Shown here one piece after another: positions 7,153 through 15,283 of a DNA stretch of 64,000 nt. Both the position numbers and the translations under genes were made by a program. Location of the stretch: assembly GCF_900107935.1 (NCBI RefSeq), contig NZ_FNVG01000022.1, positions 1 through 64,000 of the forward strand, in the 5' to 3' direction. How positions within the stretch are numbered: the stretch's first letter is position 1; each line of letters starts with the position of its first letter. Below the pieces are notes generated by a model. The model saw nothing but the letters and a program-made list of their open reading frames with translations, did not search any database and was not told where the DNA came from. The stretch comes from Vibrio hangzhouensis. Its GTDB lineage: Bacteria > Pseudomonadota > Gammaproteobacteria > Enterobacterales > Vibrionaceae.

Positions 7153-9714
7153 GTGAAAGCGGAACAAAAACATACGCCAATGATGCAGCAGTACCTGAAG
7201 CTCAAAGCCGAGAATCCAGATATTCTGCTCTTTTATCGAATGGGTGACTTCTACGAGCTTTTTTACGATGACGCCAAGCGTGCCTCGCAACTGCTCGATA
7301 TCTCTCTGACCAAACGCGGCGCATCCGCAGGTGAACCTATCCCGATGGCGGGAGTTCCATTTCATGCAGTTGAAGGCTACTTAGCCAAACTGGTTCAACT
7401 TGGGGAATCCGTCGCTATTTGTGAGCAAGTTGGTGACCCTGCGACCAGCAAAGGTCCAGTAGAACGCAAAGTGGTTCGCATCGTCACCCCGGGAACGGTA
7501 TCCGATGAAGCCCTGCTTTCAGAAAGACTCGATAATCTTATTGCCGCAATCTATCACCAAAACGGTAAATTTGGCTACGCTACTCTGGATATTACCTCTG
7601 GACGTTTTCAACTTTGTGAACCGGGTAGCGAAGAAGCCATGCTGGCCGAACTGCAACGTACAGCCCCCAAAGAGTTGCTCTTTCCGGAAGACTTTGAACC
7701 AGTAGAAGTGATGGCTGGACGCAACGGCAATCGCCGCCGCCCGGTGTGGGAATTTGAGATTGATACCGCGAGGCAGCAGCTCAATCAACAATTTGGCACC
7801 AAAGATCTGGTCGGTTTTGGTGTTGAAAGCTGCGAACTGGGTTTGTGCGCTGCTGGTTGCCTGATCCAATATGTAAAAGATACCCAAAGAACCGCCTTAC
7901 CGCACATCCGCTCGCTGACTCTGGTCAGTCAGGATCAATCCGTGGTGCTAGATGCCGCAACTCGGCGCAATCTGGAGTTAACGCAAAACCTTTCAGGTGG
8001 CCAGGACAACACGCTAGCAGAGGTATTGGATTATACCGCCACCGCTATGGGCAGCCGAATGTTAAAACGCTGGATCCACCAGCCCATGCGATGCCAAAAA
8101 ACGCTGAACTACCGACTGGATGCAATTGCTGAAATCAAGCAGGATGCCCTATTTACTGAACTGGCACCAACGCTGAAGCACATTGGTGACATCGAGCGTA
8201 TATTAGCTCGTCTTGCGTTGCGTTCAGCAAGGCCACGTGACATGGCACGCCTTCGTAGTGCATTACAGCAGTTACCGGAATTAGCCGTCAGCTTGGAGAC
8301 GGTGTGCCATCCTTATCTGCAGCAACTGGCCCAGTATTCAGCCCCCATGGAATCGCTGGCTGAGCTTCTGCAGCAAGCCATAAAAGATAATCCGCCAGTC
8401 GTAATACGAGACGGTGGGGTAATTGCCGATGGTTATAACGCAGAACTGGATGAATGGCGTGATTTGGCGACCGGGGCAACCGCTTATCTGGAGAAATTGG
8501 AACATGACGAGCGGGATCGCCACGGCATCGATACGCTGAAAGTAGGTTATAACAATGTACACGGCTTCTATATTCAGGTCAGTCGTGGCCAGAGTCACCT
8601 GGTACCGCCACATTACATTCGTCGTCAAACTTTGAAAAACGCCGAACGTTACATCATTCCAGAACTGAAAGAACATGAAGACAAGGTGTTGAACTCCAAG
8701 TCCAAAGCACTTGCGCTTGAGAAAAAGCTATGGGATGAGCTGTTTGATCTGCTGCTTCCACACCTTGAGCAACTACAAAACCTGGCTTCAGCACTGTCTC
8801 AACTGGATGTACTGCAAAACCTGGCCGAACGTGCTGAAAGCCTGGATTACTGCCGCCCAACGCTGAGTGACCGTGCAGGCATTCACATTCAATCGGGTCG
8901 CCACCCGGTTGTCGAGCAAGTAATGGATGAACCGTTTATTGCCAACCCAATCGCTCTCCACCCGGAACGCAAGATGTTGATCATTACCGGTCCGAATATG
9001 GGGGGTAAATCGACTTACATGCGCCAAACGGCCCTGATTGCCCTGATGGCCCACATAGGCTCTTACGTTCCGGCGGAGTCCGCAGAAATCGGTGCTTTGG
9101 ATCGCATTTTCACCCGTATCGGTGCATCAGATGATCTGGCGTCTGGCCGCTCTACGTTTATGGTCGAAATGACCGAAACGGCCAATATTCTGCACAATGC
9201 GACGCAACATAGCCTGGTGCTTATGGATGAAATCGGTCGGGGTACCAGTACCTATGACGGTCTGTCCCTTGCGTGGGCAAGTGCCGAATGGCTGGCGACC
9301 AAGGTCGGCGCAATGACACTGTTTGCGACCCATTACTTTGAACTCACCGAAATGCCGAATCAGCTTCCCCATTTAGCCAATGTCCATTTAGACGCGGTAG
9401 AGCATGGTGACTCCATTGCCTTTATGCACGCCGTTCAAGAAGGCGCAGCAAGTAAATCATACGGTCTGGCAGTCGCCGGACTGGCTGGTGTACCGAAGGC
9501 CGTAATAAAGAATGCAAGACAAAAGCTGACCCAGCTTGAGCAGCTAGGACAAAAGCCAGCTAAAGCAGACTCTCCTCAGGTCGACATCGCGAATCAGCTA
9601 AGTTTAATACCTGAACCTAGTGAGGTAGAAGAAGCACTGGCGCAAATCAATCCCGATGACTTAACGCCACGACAGGCGCTAGAAGAGTTGTACCGATTGA
9701 AACAATTGCTGTAG
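7153..9714 (+). CDS. mutS: DNA mismatch repair protein MutS
   Basis: Recognises mismatches and small loops and, with MutL and ATP, starts methyl-directed repair. From the GTG at 7153 it has 853 residues, the usual Vibrio length. The N-terminal mismatch-binding domain carries FYRMGDFYELF (Phe-X-Glu wedge). The ATPase domain carries GPNMGGKST (Walker A), LVLMDEIGRGTSTYDG (Walker B and signature) and THYFEL. The open frame extends upstream to about 7057, but family N-termini start just before QKHTPMMQQYL. No strong ribosome-binding site marks either start, so 7153 rests on homology. It is divergent from pncC. rpoS, its usual downstream neighbour, is missing. Confidence 0.97.
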   Translation: MKAEQKHTPMMQQYLKLKAENPDILLFYRMGDFYELFYDDAKRASQLLDISLTKRGASAGEPIPMAGVPFHAVEGYLAKLVQLGESVAICEQVGDPATSKGPVERKVVRIVTPGTVSDEALLSERLDNLIAAIYHQNGKFGYATLDITSGRFQLCEPGSEEAMLAELQRTAPKELLFPEDFEPVEVMAGRNGNRRRPVWEFEIDTARQQLNQQFGTKDLVGFGVESCELGLCAAGCLIQYVKDTQRTALPHIRSLTLVSQDQSVVLDAATRRNLELTQNLSGGQDNTLAEVLDYTATAMGSRMLKRWIHQPMRCQKTLNYRLDAIAEIKQDALFTELAPTLKHIGDIERILARLALRSARPRDMARLRSALQQLPELAVSLETVCHPYLQQLAQYSAPMESLAELLQQAIKDNPPVVIRDGGVIADGYNAELDEWRDLATGATAYLEKLEHDERDRHGIDTLKVGYNNVHGFYIQVSRGQSHLVPPHYIRRQTLKNAERYIIPELKEHEDKVLNSKSKALALEKKLWDELFDLLLPHLEQLQNLASALSQLDVLQNLAERAESLDYCRPTLSDRAGIHIQSGRHPVVEQVMDEPFIANPIALHPERKMLIITGPNMGGKSTYMRQTALIALMAHIGSYVPAESAEIGALDRIFTRIGASDDLASGRSTFMVEMTETANILHNATQHSLVLMDEIGRGTSTYDGLSLAWASAEWLATKVGAMTLFATHYFELTEMPNQLPHLANVHLDAVEHGDSIAFMHAVQEGAASKSYGLAVAGLAGVPKAVIKNARQKLTQLEQLGQKPAKADSPQVDIANQLSLIPEPSEVEEALAQINPDDLTPRQALEELYRLKQLL

Positions 9715-9727
9715 CCCCGCTAACAGC

Positions 9728-9752
9728 AAAAAGCCCTCCCTTTGTGGAGGGC
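9728..9752 (-). terminator. Terminator between convergent mutS and the glycosidase-like gene
   Basis: The stem GCCCTCC / GGAGGGC carries a T tract on the minus strand (GGGCTTTTT), so it terminates the gene ending at 9808. It may also stabilise the mutS 3' end, which finishes just before it. Confidence 0.75.
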
Positions 9753-9807
9753 ATCAATCCTGACTTTCAACAATGAGCTCGTAATAGCACCGACATCGCT
9801 GACGCAT

Positions 9808-10608
9808 TTACACCGCGACATGAGTAACACACAACGACTCACTCAATGCCACATCAAACTGCTGTAACTGACCATCTAACTCCACATTCAACTTATAGAG
9901 ATCCTTGGTATCTGGATTCTTTGGATCGGCATACCTTGGCGCTTCTATCTGAAACAGGGCAGACGCACGCTGCGCTCTTACATCAATTGGCAACTGATAG
10001 GTCATACCATCAAATTTGACCATAGCAGACACCAGTCCTGCCTTGAAAGTCTGATAATGCAGATCAACTTTGAACTCACAGCCACCACCATGGTGCCAGA
10101 TCTGTTCCATGGCGACATGCTCAAGCCGAACGTGAGGAATGAACTGTAAGAACGGGACCTGCCATATCCCCATTCTCGATTCTGACAGTCGAGTTGGCAC
10201 GGTTAACGGGCAGAGCAGACTCGGCTCGTCATCCATCAGATAGTCATCTTCATCATGTTCCAGAAACAACACTTCAATGCGATTGAGCCCCTCTTGGAGG
10301 TGAGCTCGGATCTCTCTGCGATAAACGGTTTCGCTTCCGTCGCAGTCCAGCACTGCGCGCCCATTAATACGAATTTCGGCATAATAGTCGATACCGCCGA
10401 TCACCAGATCCACGGCCGGATTTTGTAGCTCCGCCTCACTAAGCTCGAAGTCGTGCATCAAATGCCATTCCTGCTCCGTGATCGCCTGTTCAGACAGAGC
10501 ATCAGGTAAAACTTGGCTCAGTGCGCCAGGAAAAGAGAGATCATCTTGAGGGATGGAAAGATCGCTGAGGGGGGAAAGCTGCCATAAGCCAGCCAATTTT
10601 TTCTTCAT
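9808..10608 (-). CDS. Orphan protein resembling the N-terminal domains of GH2 beta-mannosidases
   Basis: This 266-residue protein has no signal peptide and is presumably cytoplasmic. Residues about 45-130 look like the family 2 glycosidase sugar-binding jelly roll (EWHLMHDFELSEAEL, VDLVIGGIDYYAEIRINGR, LNRIEVLFL). GIWQVPFLQF (near 160) resembles the conserved turn into the Ig-like second domain. The TIM-barrel catalytic domain with its two glutamates is completely absent. The frame ends naturally, followed by a terminator, so it is probably a free-standing domain pair and not a fresh truncation. It lies between mutS and rraB. The assignment rests on local motif resemblance only, and no enzymatic role is claimed. 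Confidence 0.6.
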   Translation of the reverse strand: MKKKLAGLWQLSPLSDLSIPQDDLSFPGALSQVLPDALSEQAITEQEWHLMHDFELSEAELQNPAVDLVIGGIDYYAEIRINGRAVLDCDGSETVYRREIRAHLQEGLNRIEVLFLEHDEDDYLMDDEPSLLCPLTVPTRLSESRMGIWQVPFLQFIPHVRLEHVAMEQIWHHGGGCEFKVDLHYQTFKAGLVSAMVKFDGMTYQLPIDVRAQRASALFQIEAPRYADPKNPDTKDLYKLNVELDGQLQQFDVALSESLCVTHVAV

Positions 10609-10688
10609 GGTGTGAATTGACCTAGATCATATTTAGCGCAGTATAATCAAATCAATGGGGGAAAGATAGTCAACCTGAGGCAGACAAC

Positions 10689-10714
10689 AAAAAGGCCAGC
10701 ATGGCTGGCCTTTT
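10689..10714 (-). terminator. Terminator of rraB
   Basis: A perfect hairpin AAGGCCAGC-CAT-GCTGGCCTT with T tracts on both sides lies 16 bp after the rraB stop. It also separates rraB from the glycosidase-like gene downstream. Confidence 0.85.
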
Positions 10715-10730
10715 CGGAAAACTAGAGGAC

Positions 10731-11147
10731 TTATTCTTCGTCTTCATCATCTTCGTCAGTATACAGAGCATCCTCACCTTCGTAGTAAGTGCCCCAACCG
10801 TCATAAATGATGTCGTATTTTTCGGCCAGATTAACTAGCTTCTCAACTTGAGCGTCAATTTGCTCTGCGTTCAGCGTAGATTCCATCGTCGCATCACAAC
10901 ACAACAACTTGTTCCCGTCTTCGTCTTCTGTCTCTTCCGCTTCCAGTACTTCAAAGCCCATCTTGAATGCTTCAACAACCGCCTTTTCTAGTCGATCAAA
11001 GTCTTCAGCAAACAGGTGATGTTCGATCTCATACAACGCCTCTGGATCACTTCCATCTTCAATTAGGGCTTGAATGATATCGCGAGTTTCTTCTTTTTGA
11101 ATCTCGATCAGTTCTTCAACGGACATATACTCATCTTGTTGAGACAT
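10731..11147 (-). CDS. rraB: Regulator of RNase E activity RraB
   Basis: RraB binds the C-terminal scaffold of RNase E and inhibits or remodels the degradosome. The 138-residue protein is strongly acidic throughout and ends in a run of Asp and Glu (TDEDDEDEE). Family landmarks include IQALIEDGSDPEALYEIEHH and the IIYDGWGTYYEG motif near the C-terminus. Length matches E. coli RraB (138). In E. coli and vibrios the gene is next to argF/argI, and here it is divergent from arcA-argF across a 563-bp gap, so this edge of the region keeps ancestral order. Confidence 0.96.
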   Translation of the reverse strand: MSQQDEYMSVEELIEIQKEETRDIIQALIEDGSDPEALYEIEHHLFAEDFDRLEKAVVEAFKMGFEVLEAEETEDEDGNKLLCCDATMESTLNAEQIDAQVEKLVNLAEKYDIIYDGWGTYYEGEDALYTDEDDEDEE

Positions 11148-11710
11148 AGAGTGCTCCAGCTATAAATAGGTTAACGGCATGAATGATACGAGATGTGAGC
11201 AAAGATCGAAAGATCAAAGCGAGATCTTTCATAACAAATTTTCGAATGCTTGGTTGCGCTTCAATCCGATCGAGATCACAGAAACATTATTTTAACATTT
11301 TTGTCTCCGCTGGTTATTTCAGCGTAATGTAAGTGGCAGGCATAACCTGTCTCCTGATTTTGTGCCAGCAAGGTTATGAGGCAATTTTGCATATCCTATT
11401 TGCAAGCTACACTGGATACTGTCCTTGTTTTAGTCACTAAACCGCGACAAAAATGCATAGATTCGTTTTTTTATGCAGTTAATGTTCATGAATAGTACGG
11501 CTGACATCGGACATTTTACTGCATAAGCACGCACTCTTCTCGCAGCAAAATCGAGAAATGACGGTAAAGACATTATCTGCATTTTTCTTTTTTTATCCTT
11601 AAAATCACTGCAAATTACAGCTATTGCAGCAACATACACTGACATTTTGACTTGCATCTTGATAACAAGCTTGTCATAAATAGCGGCAGTCAAAGCTGAA
11701 AGGAATCACA
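11148..11710 (+). promoter_or_regulatory. Long divergent intergenic region rraB/arcA
   Basis: These 563 bp have no supported gene. The region is AT-rich, especially 11430-11700, with poly-T blocks (11465-11471, 11583-11592) and partial palindromes such as TGTTCATGAATA near 11481. It must hold the promoters of rraB and arginine deiminase. No motif is good enough to name ArgR, FNR or CRP with confidence. A minus-strand frame of 87 codons (11430-11693) lacks a ribosome-binding site and family resemblance and was not called. Confidence 0.45.
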
Positions 11711-12931
11711 ATGAGTAAGTTGTACGTTGGATCGGAAGTCGGCCAATTGCGCCGTGTACTGTTAAACCGTCCAGAGAGAGCCCTAACCCACCTCACCCCA
11801 TCGAACTGTCATGAGCTGCTGTTTGATGACGTATTAGCGGTTGAAGCGGCTGGCGAGGAACACGACGCATTTGCCAACACACTGCGTAGTCAGGATGTGG
11901 AAGTACTGCTGTTACACGATCTTTTGGTCGAGACGCTGGCAGTCCCTGAAGCCAAGGCGTGGCTGCTCAATACTCAGATTTCAGATTTTCGATACGGGCC
12001 CATCTTCGCAGGAGAGCTACGTAACTATCTTGCCGACCTGGACGACGATCCGCTGGCGTCAATTCTGTTGGGTGGTCTGGCCTACTCGGAACTTCCGATC
12101 AAGACCCCTTCCATCCTTCAAAAAATGAGCCGACCGCTGGATTTTGTCATCGAGCCGCTGCCTAATCACCTGTTCACACGTGATACGTCATGCTGGGTAT
12201 ATGGTGGTGTCTCACTGAACCCAATGATGAAACCCGCTCGTCAACGTGAAACGAACCATCTGAGAGCCATTTATCGCTGGCACCCGATCTTCGCAGGTCA
12301 GAACTTCATAAACTACTTTGGTAATGAAGACCTTCACTATGACAACGCCAATATCGAAGGTGGCGATGTCCTGGTTATAGGCAAAGGTGCCGTTCTGATC
12401 GGCATTTCTGAGCGCACCACCCCTCAAGGGGTTGAGAATTTGGCAGCCAACCTGTTTAAATCCGGTCAGGCAAGTCAGGTTATCGCTATCGATCTACCGA
12501 AACACCGTTCATGTATGCATCTGGATACGGTCATGACACATATGGATGTGGATACCTTCTCTGTGTATCCAGAAATCATCAATGACAAACTGGACACCTG
12601 GAGGCTGACGCCAGCCAGCAGTGGTCAGATGCAAGTGGAAAAACTGCCCAACTACCTAAGCGCACTTGAAAGTGCTCTGGATGTTGATCACCTCAAGATC
12701 ATCACTACGGGCGGTGACAATTACGAGGCCGAGCGAGAGCAGTGGAATGACGCGAACAACGTGTTGACCGTCAAACCGGGTGTTGTGATTGGTTATGAGC
12801 GTAACGTCTATACTAATGAAAAATATGATAAGGCGGGCATTCAGGTTCTCACGATTCCGGGTAACGAACTGGGACGAGGACGGGGCGGAGCCCGCTGTAT
12901 GAGCTGTCCAATTGAACGTGACGGCATCTAA
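11711..12931 (+). CDS. arcA: Arginine deiminase
   Basis: Hydrolyses L-arginine to citrulline and ammonia, the first step of the arginine deiminase pathway. The 406-residue protein has the full guanidino-group-modifying fold: HLFTRDTSCW near residue 153, the substrate motif EGGD near 217, HLDTVMTHMD with the catalytic His near 270, and the nucleophilic Cys near residue 400 in ARCMSCPIERD. Length matches bacterial enzymes (about 405-420). The ATG has an AAGGA ribosome-binding site. argF follows 125 bp downstream after a terminator. No carbamate kinase or arginine/ornithine antiporter lies nearby. It is unrelated to the ArcA response regulator. Confidence 0.96.
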   Translation: MSKLYVGSEVGQLRRVLLNRPERALTHLTPSNCHELLFDDVLAVEAAGEEHDAFANTLRSQDVEVLLLHDLLVETLAVPEAKAWLLNTQISDFRYGPIFAGELRNYLADLDDDPLASILLGGLAYSELPIKTPSILQKMSRPLDFVIEPLPNHLFTRDTSCWVYGGVSLNPMMKPARQRETNHLRAIYRWHPIFAGQNFINYFGNEDLHYDNANIEGGDVLVIGKGAVLIGISERTTPQGVENLAANLFKSGQASQVIAIDLPKHRSCMHLDTVMTHMDVDTFSVYPEIINDKLDTWRLTPASSGQMQVEKLPNYLSALESALDVDHLKIITTGGDNYEAEREQWNDANNVLTVKPGVVIGYERNVYTNEKYDKAGIQVLTIPGNELGRGRGGARCMSCPIERDGI

Positions 12932-12948
12932 GAACATAATTATTTACC

Positions 12949-12974
12949 AAAAGCCCCTTTAAGGGGCTTTTTTT
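12949..12974 (+). terminator. Terminator of arcA
   Basis: AAAGCCCCTTT / AAGGGGCTTT with a run of seven T residues starts about 17 bp after the arginine deiminase stop, separating it from argF. Confidence 0.9.
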
Positions 12975-13056
12975 GCAAAAAAACAAAATAACTATTCACA
13001 AAATAAGAATTTATATGTTTAAATAGAACGCAAACTAGACAACAGGGGTACGGAAT

Positions 13057-14061
13057 ATGGCTTACAACTTAAGGAATAGAAACTTTCTCAAGCTTCTCGA
13101 CTTTACGCCAAAAGAGATTCAGTTTTTACTCGACCTTTCAAAAGAACTCAAAGCAGCAAAGTATGCTGGCACGGAACAGAAAAAACTGGTTGGCAAAAAC
13201 ATCGCACTTATCTTCGAGAAAGCCTCAACCCGTACCCGATGTGCTTTTGAAGTGGCTGCATTTGATCAAGGTGCTCAGGTGTCTTATATCGGCCCGTCAG
13301 GGTCACAGATCGGACACAAAGAGTCGATGAAAGATACCGCTCGGGTTCTGGGCAGAATGTACGATGGTATTGAGTACCGCGGTTTTGGTCAGGAGATTGT
13401 CGAAGAGTTGGGCGCTCATGCCGGAGTGCCGGTATGGAATGGCCTGACAGACGAGTTCCACCCCACCCAGATCCTGGCCGATTTTCTCACCATGTTGGAA
13501 CATGGCAAAGGCAAACGGCTCCACCAAATGACATTCGCTTACCTCGGCGACGCACGCAATAACATGGGTAACTCGTTGATGGTCGGCGCGGCGAAGATGG
13601 GCATGGACATACGCTTGGTCGCACCCAAAGCTTTCTGGCCAGAGCAGAGCCTTATCGATGAATGCCAGAGCATCGCTCTGTCTACAGGAGCCAGCATCAC
13701 CTTGACAGAGGACGTGCAACAAGGGGTGGCTGATTGCGACTTTTTATATACCGATGTTTGGGTCTCTATGGGGGAATCGGCATCAGCCTGGGAAGAACGT
13801 ATCACCCTTATGAAACCGTACCAGGTCAACATGGACATGATTCGTGCCACAGGCAATAAAAACGTGAAATTTATGCATTGTTTACCCGCTTTCCATGACG
13901 ATCAGACGACGATAGGTAAAGAAATTGCGGATAAATATGGGCTCAACGGTCTTGAAGTGACCAATGATGTGTTCGAGTCTGAATATTCAATCGTTTTTGA
14001 TGAAGCAGAGAACCGTATGCATACTATCAAAGCGGTCATGGTGGCGACGTTAGGCAGTTAA
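13057..14061 (+). CDS. argF: Ornithine carbamoyltransferase
   Basis: Converts ornithine and carbamoyl phosphate to citrulline in arginine synthesis, and can run in reverse in the deiminase pathway. The 334-residue protein has the carbamoyl-phosphate motif STRTR near residue 57, the HPTQ motif near 136, and the ornithine-loop HCLPAF near 274. Length equals E. coli ArgI/ArgF (334). The anabolic and catabolic (ArcB) forms are close relatives; proximity to arcA leaves a dual role open. It has its own upstream region with an AT-rich stretch but no convincing ArgR box. It is followed by the pyr operon, as in E. coli (argI-pyrLBI). Confidence 0.95.
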   Translation: MAYNLRNRNFLKLLDFTPKEIQFLLDLSKELKAAKYAGTEQKKLVGKNIALIFEKASTRTRCAFEVAAFDQGAQVSYIGPSGSQIGHKESMKDTARVLGRMYDGIEYRGFGQEIVEELGAHAGVPVWNGLTDEFHPTQILADFLTMLEHGKGKRLHQMTFAYLGDARNNMGNSLMVGAAKMGMDIRLVAPKAFWPEQSLIDECQSIALSTGASITLTEDVQQGVADCDFLYTDVWVSMGESASAWEERITLMKPYQVNMDMIRATGNKNVKFMHCLPAFHDDQTTIGKEIADKYGLNGLEVTNDVFESEYSIVFDEAENRMHTIKAVMVATLGS

Positions 14062-14103
14062 CAAAGTTCACAATAATCGACGCTAAATGTTTGATGTAAT
14101 CGC

Positions 14104-14131
14104 TTGCGCTCGCAAATTTTGGGCGTATAAT
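14104..14131 (+). promoter_or_regulatory. Promoter of the pyrLBI operon
   Basis: The -35 TTGCGC (14104-14109) and the perfect -10 TATAAT (14126-14131) are 16 bp apart. The predicted start is about 20 bp before the pyrL codons, giving a leader typical of pyrBI. Confidence 0.75.
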
Positions 14132-14159
14132 TCTCGGCAATTTGTCAGGGGAACGATTA

Positions 14160-14246
14160 ATGGCGCAAGCGAGTTTGACATCACTGCACACACTCGATAA
14201 GCAATTTGCTTATCACGCACCGTTATTATTTCCTATCGAATTCTAA
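14160..14246 (+). CDS. pyrL: pyrBI operon leader peptide
   Basis: A 28-codon frame (begins MAQASLTSLHTL, ends LLFPIEF) is preceded by AGGGGAACG as ribosome-binding site. It runs through a T-rich stretch (CCGTTATTATTTCC) and stops directly at the base of a terminator hairpin. This is the architecture of E. coli UTP-sensitive attenuation: low UTP stalls RNA polymerase in the U-rich region, the ribosome catches up, and the hairpin cannot form. The peptide itself does not resemble E. coli PyrL (44 residues), as expected when only translation matters. It is too short to be found by a length-filtered gene search. Confidence 0.85.
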   Translation: MAQASLTSLHTLDKQFAYHAPLLFPIEF

Positions 14247-14271
14247 GCCTCCCAATATGGGGGGCTTTTTT
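14247..14271 (+). terminator. pyrBI attenuator
   Basis: The hairpin GCCTCCC-AATAT-GGGGGGC is followed by six T residues. Its 5' arm abuts the pyrL stop codon, so a ribosome finishing pyrL would block folding. About 70 bp of leader remain before pyrB. Confidence 0.88.
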
Positions 14272-14340
14272 ATGGTCGTTAATCTCTAACTTCGCTTAGA
14301 GAAAATATCTGGTCTGGTTGTCACTAAAGGGAAGATAAAC

Positions 14341-15270
14341 ATGGCGAATACGCTCTATCAAAAGCACATTATCTCGATTCCGGAACTGTCACGCGAAGAG
14401 CTTGAGCTCATTGTAAAGACGGCGGGTCAACTGAAATCCAACCCTCAACCCGAGTTAATCAAGAATAAAGTCGTCGCGAGCTGTTTCTTTGAGCCGTCGA
14501 CACGTACCCGACTTTCATTCGAAACGGCTATCCAACGCATCGGCGGTGATGTGATTGGTTTCGACAGTGGTGGCAACACGTCGCTGGCGAAAAAAGGCGA
14601 AACGCTAGCAGACTCTGTGCAGGTAATTTCTTCCTATGTCGATGCCTTCGTGATGCGCCACCCGCAAGAAGGCGCAGCACGTCTGGCTTCTGAGTTCTCC
14701 AACGGTGTTCCGGTTATCAACGCAGGAGATGGCGCAAACCAGCATCCAACACAGACCCTGCTCGATCTCTACAGTATCTATGAAACCCAAGGCCGTCTGG
14801 ACGACATCAATGTGGCGTTTGTCGGTGACCTTAAATACGGCCGTACCGTACACTCGTTAACCCAGGCACTGGCGAAATTCAACAACGTACGTTTCTTCTT
14901 CATCGCACCAGAAGCGCTTGCTATGCCTGACTATATCTGTGAGGAACTGGAAGAAGCAGGTATCCAGTTTAGCCTGCACACTGACATCGACAGCGTGGTG
15001 CCTGAGCTAGATATTCTTTACATGACTCGCGTACAAAAAGAGCGTTTTGATGAATCAGAATACGCCCACATCAAATCCGCTTATATCCTGTCTGCCGACA
15101 CGCTAAAAGAAGCGCGCAGTAACCTGAAGGTGTTACACCCACTGCCACGTGTGGATGAAATCACCGTCGATGTCGACAAAACACCTTACGCCTACTACTT
15201 CCAGCAAGCTGAAAACGGTGTGTATGCACGCGAAGCTCTGCTCGCTCTTGTTCTTAACGAAGTACTTTAA
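14341..15270 (+). CDS. pyrB: Aspartate carbamoyltransferase catalytic subunit
   Basis: Joins carbamoyl phosphate to aspartate, the committed step of pyrimidine synthesis. The 309-residue protein has the carbamoyl-phosphate motif FEPSTRTRLSFE near residue 51, HPTQTL near 134, the 80s-loop lysine region (NTSLAKKGET), and HPLPRVDEI near 265. Length is close to the E. coli catalytic chain (about 310). Translation follows an AGGGAAGATAAAC ribosome-binding site. It forms an operon with pyrI 13 bp downstream and is controlled by the pyrL attenuator. Confidence 0.98.
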   Translation: MANTLYQKHIISIPELSREELELIVKTAGQLKSNPQPELIKNKVVASCFFEPSTRTRLSFETAIQRIGGDVIGFDSGGNTSLAKKGETLADSVQVISSYVDAFVMRHPQEGAARLASEFSNGVPVINAGDGANQHPTQTLLDLYSIYETQGRLDDINVAFVGDLKYGRTVHSLTQALAKFNNVRFFFIAPEALAMPDYICEELEEAGIQFSLHTDIDSVVPELDILYMTRVQKERFDESEYAHIKSAYILSADTLKEARSNLKVLHPLPRVDEITVDVDKTPYAYYFQQAENGVYAREALLALVLNEVL

Positions 15271-15283
15271 GGGGATATCTGTC

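Noticed and set aside
11430..11693. Minus-strand frame of 87 codons in the rraB/arcA gap
   Set aside because: No ribosome-binding site, AT-rich sequence giving an odd Lys/Ile/Met composition, overlaps the likely arcA promoter, no family resemblance.
12975..13056. ArgR boxes before argF and arcA
   Set aside because: Half-sites such as TATTCA and GAAT occur, but spacing does not fit the 18-bp ARG box.
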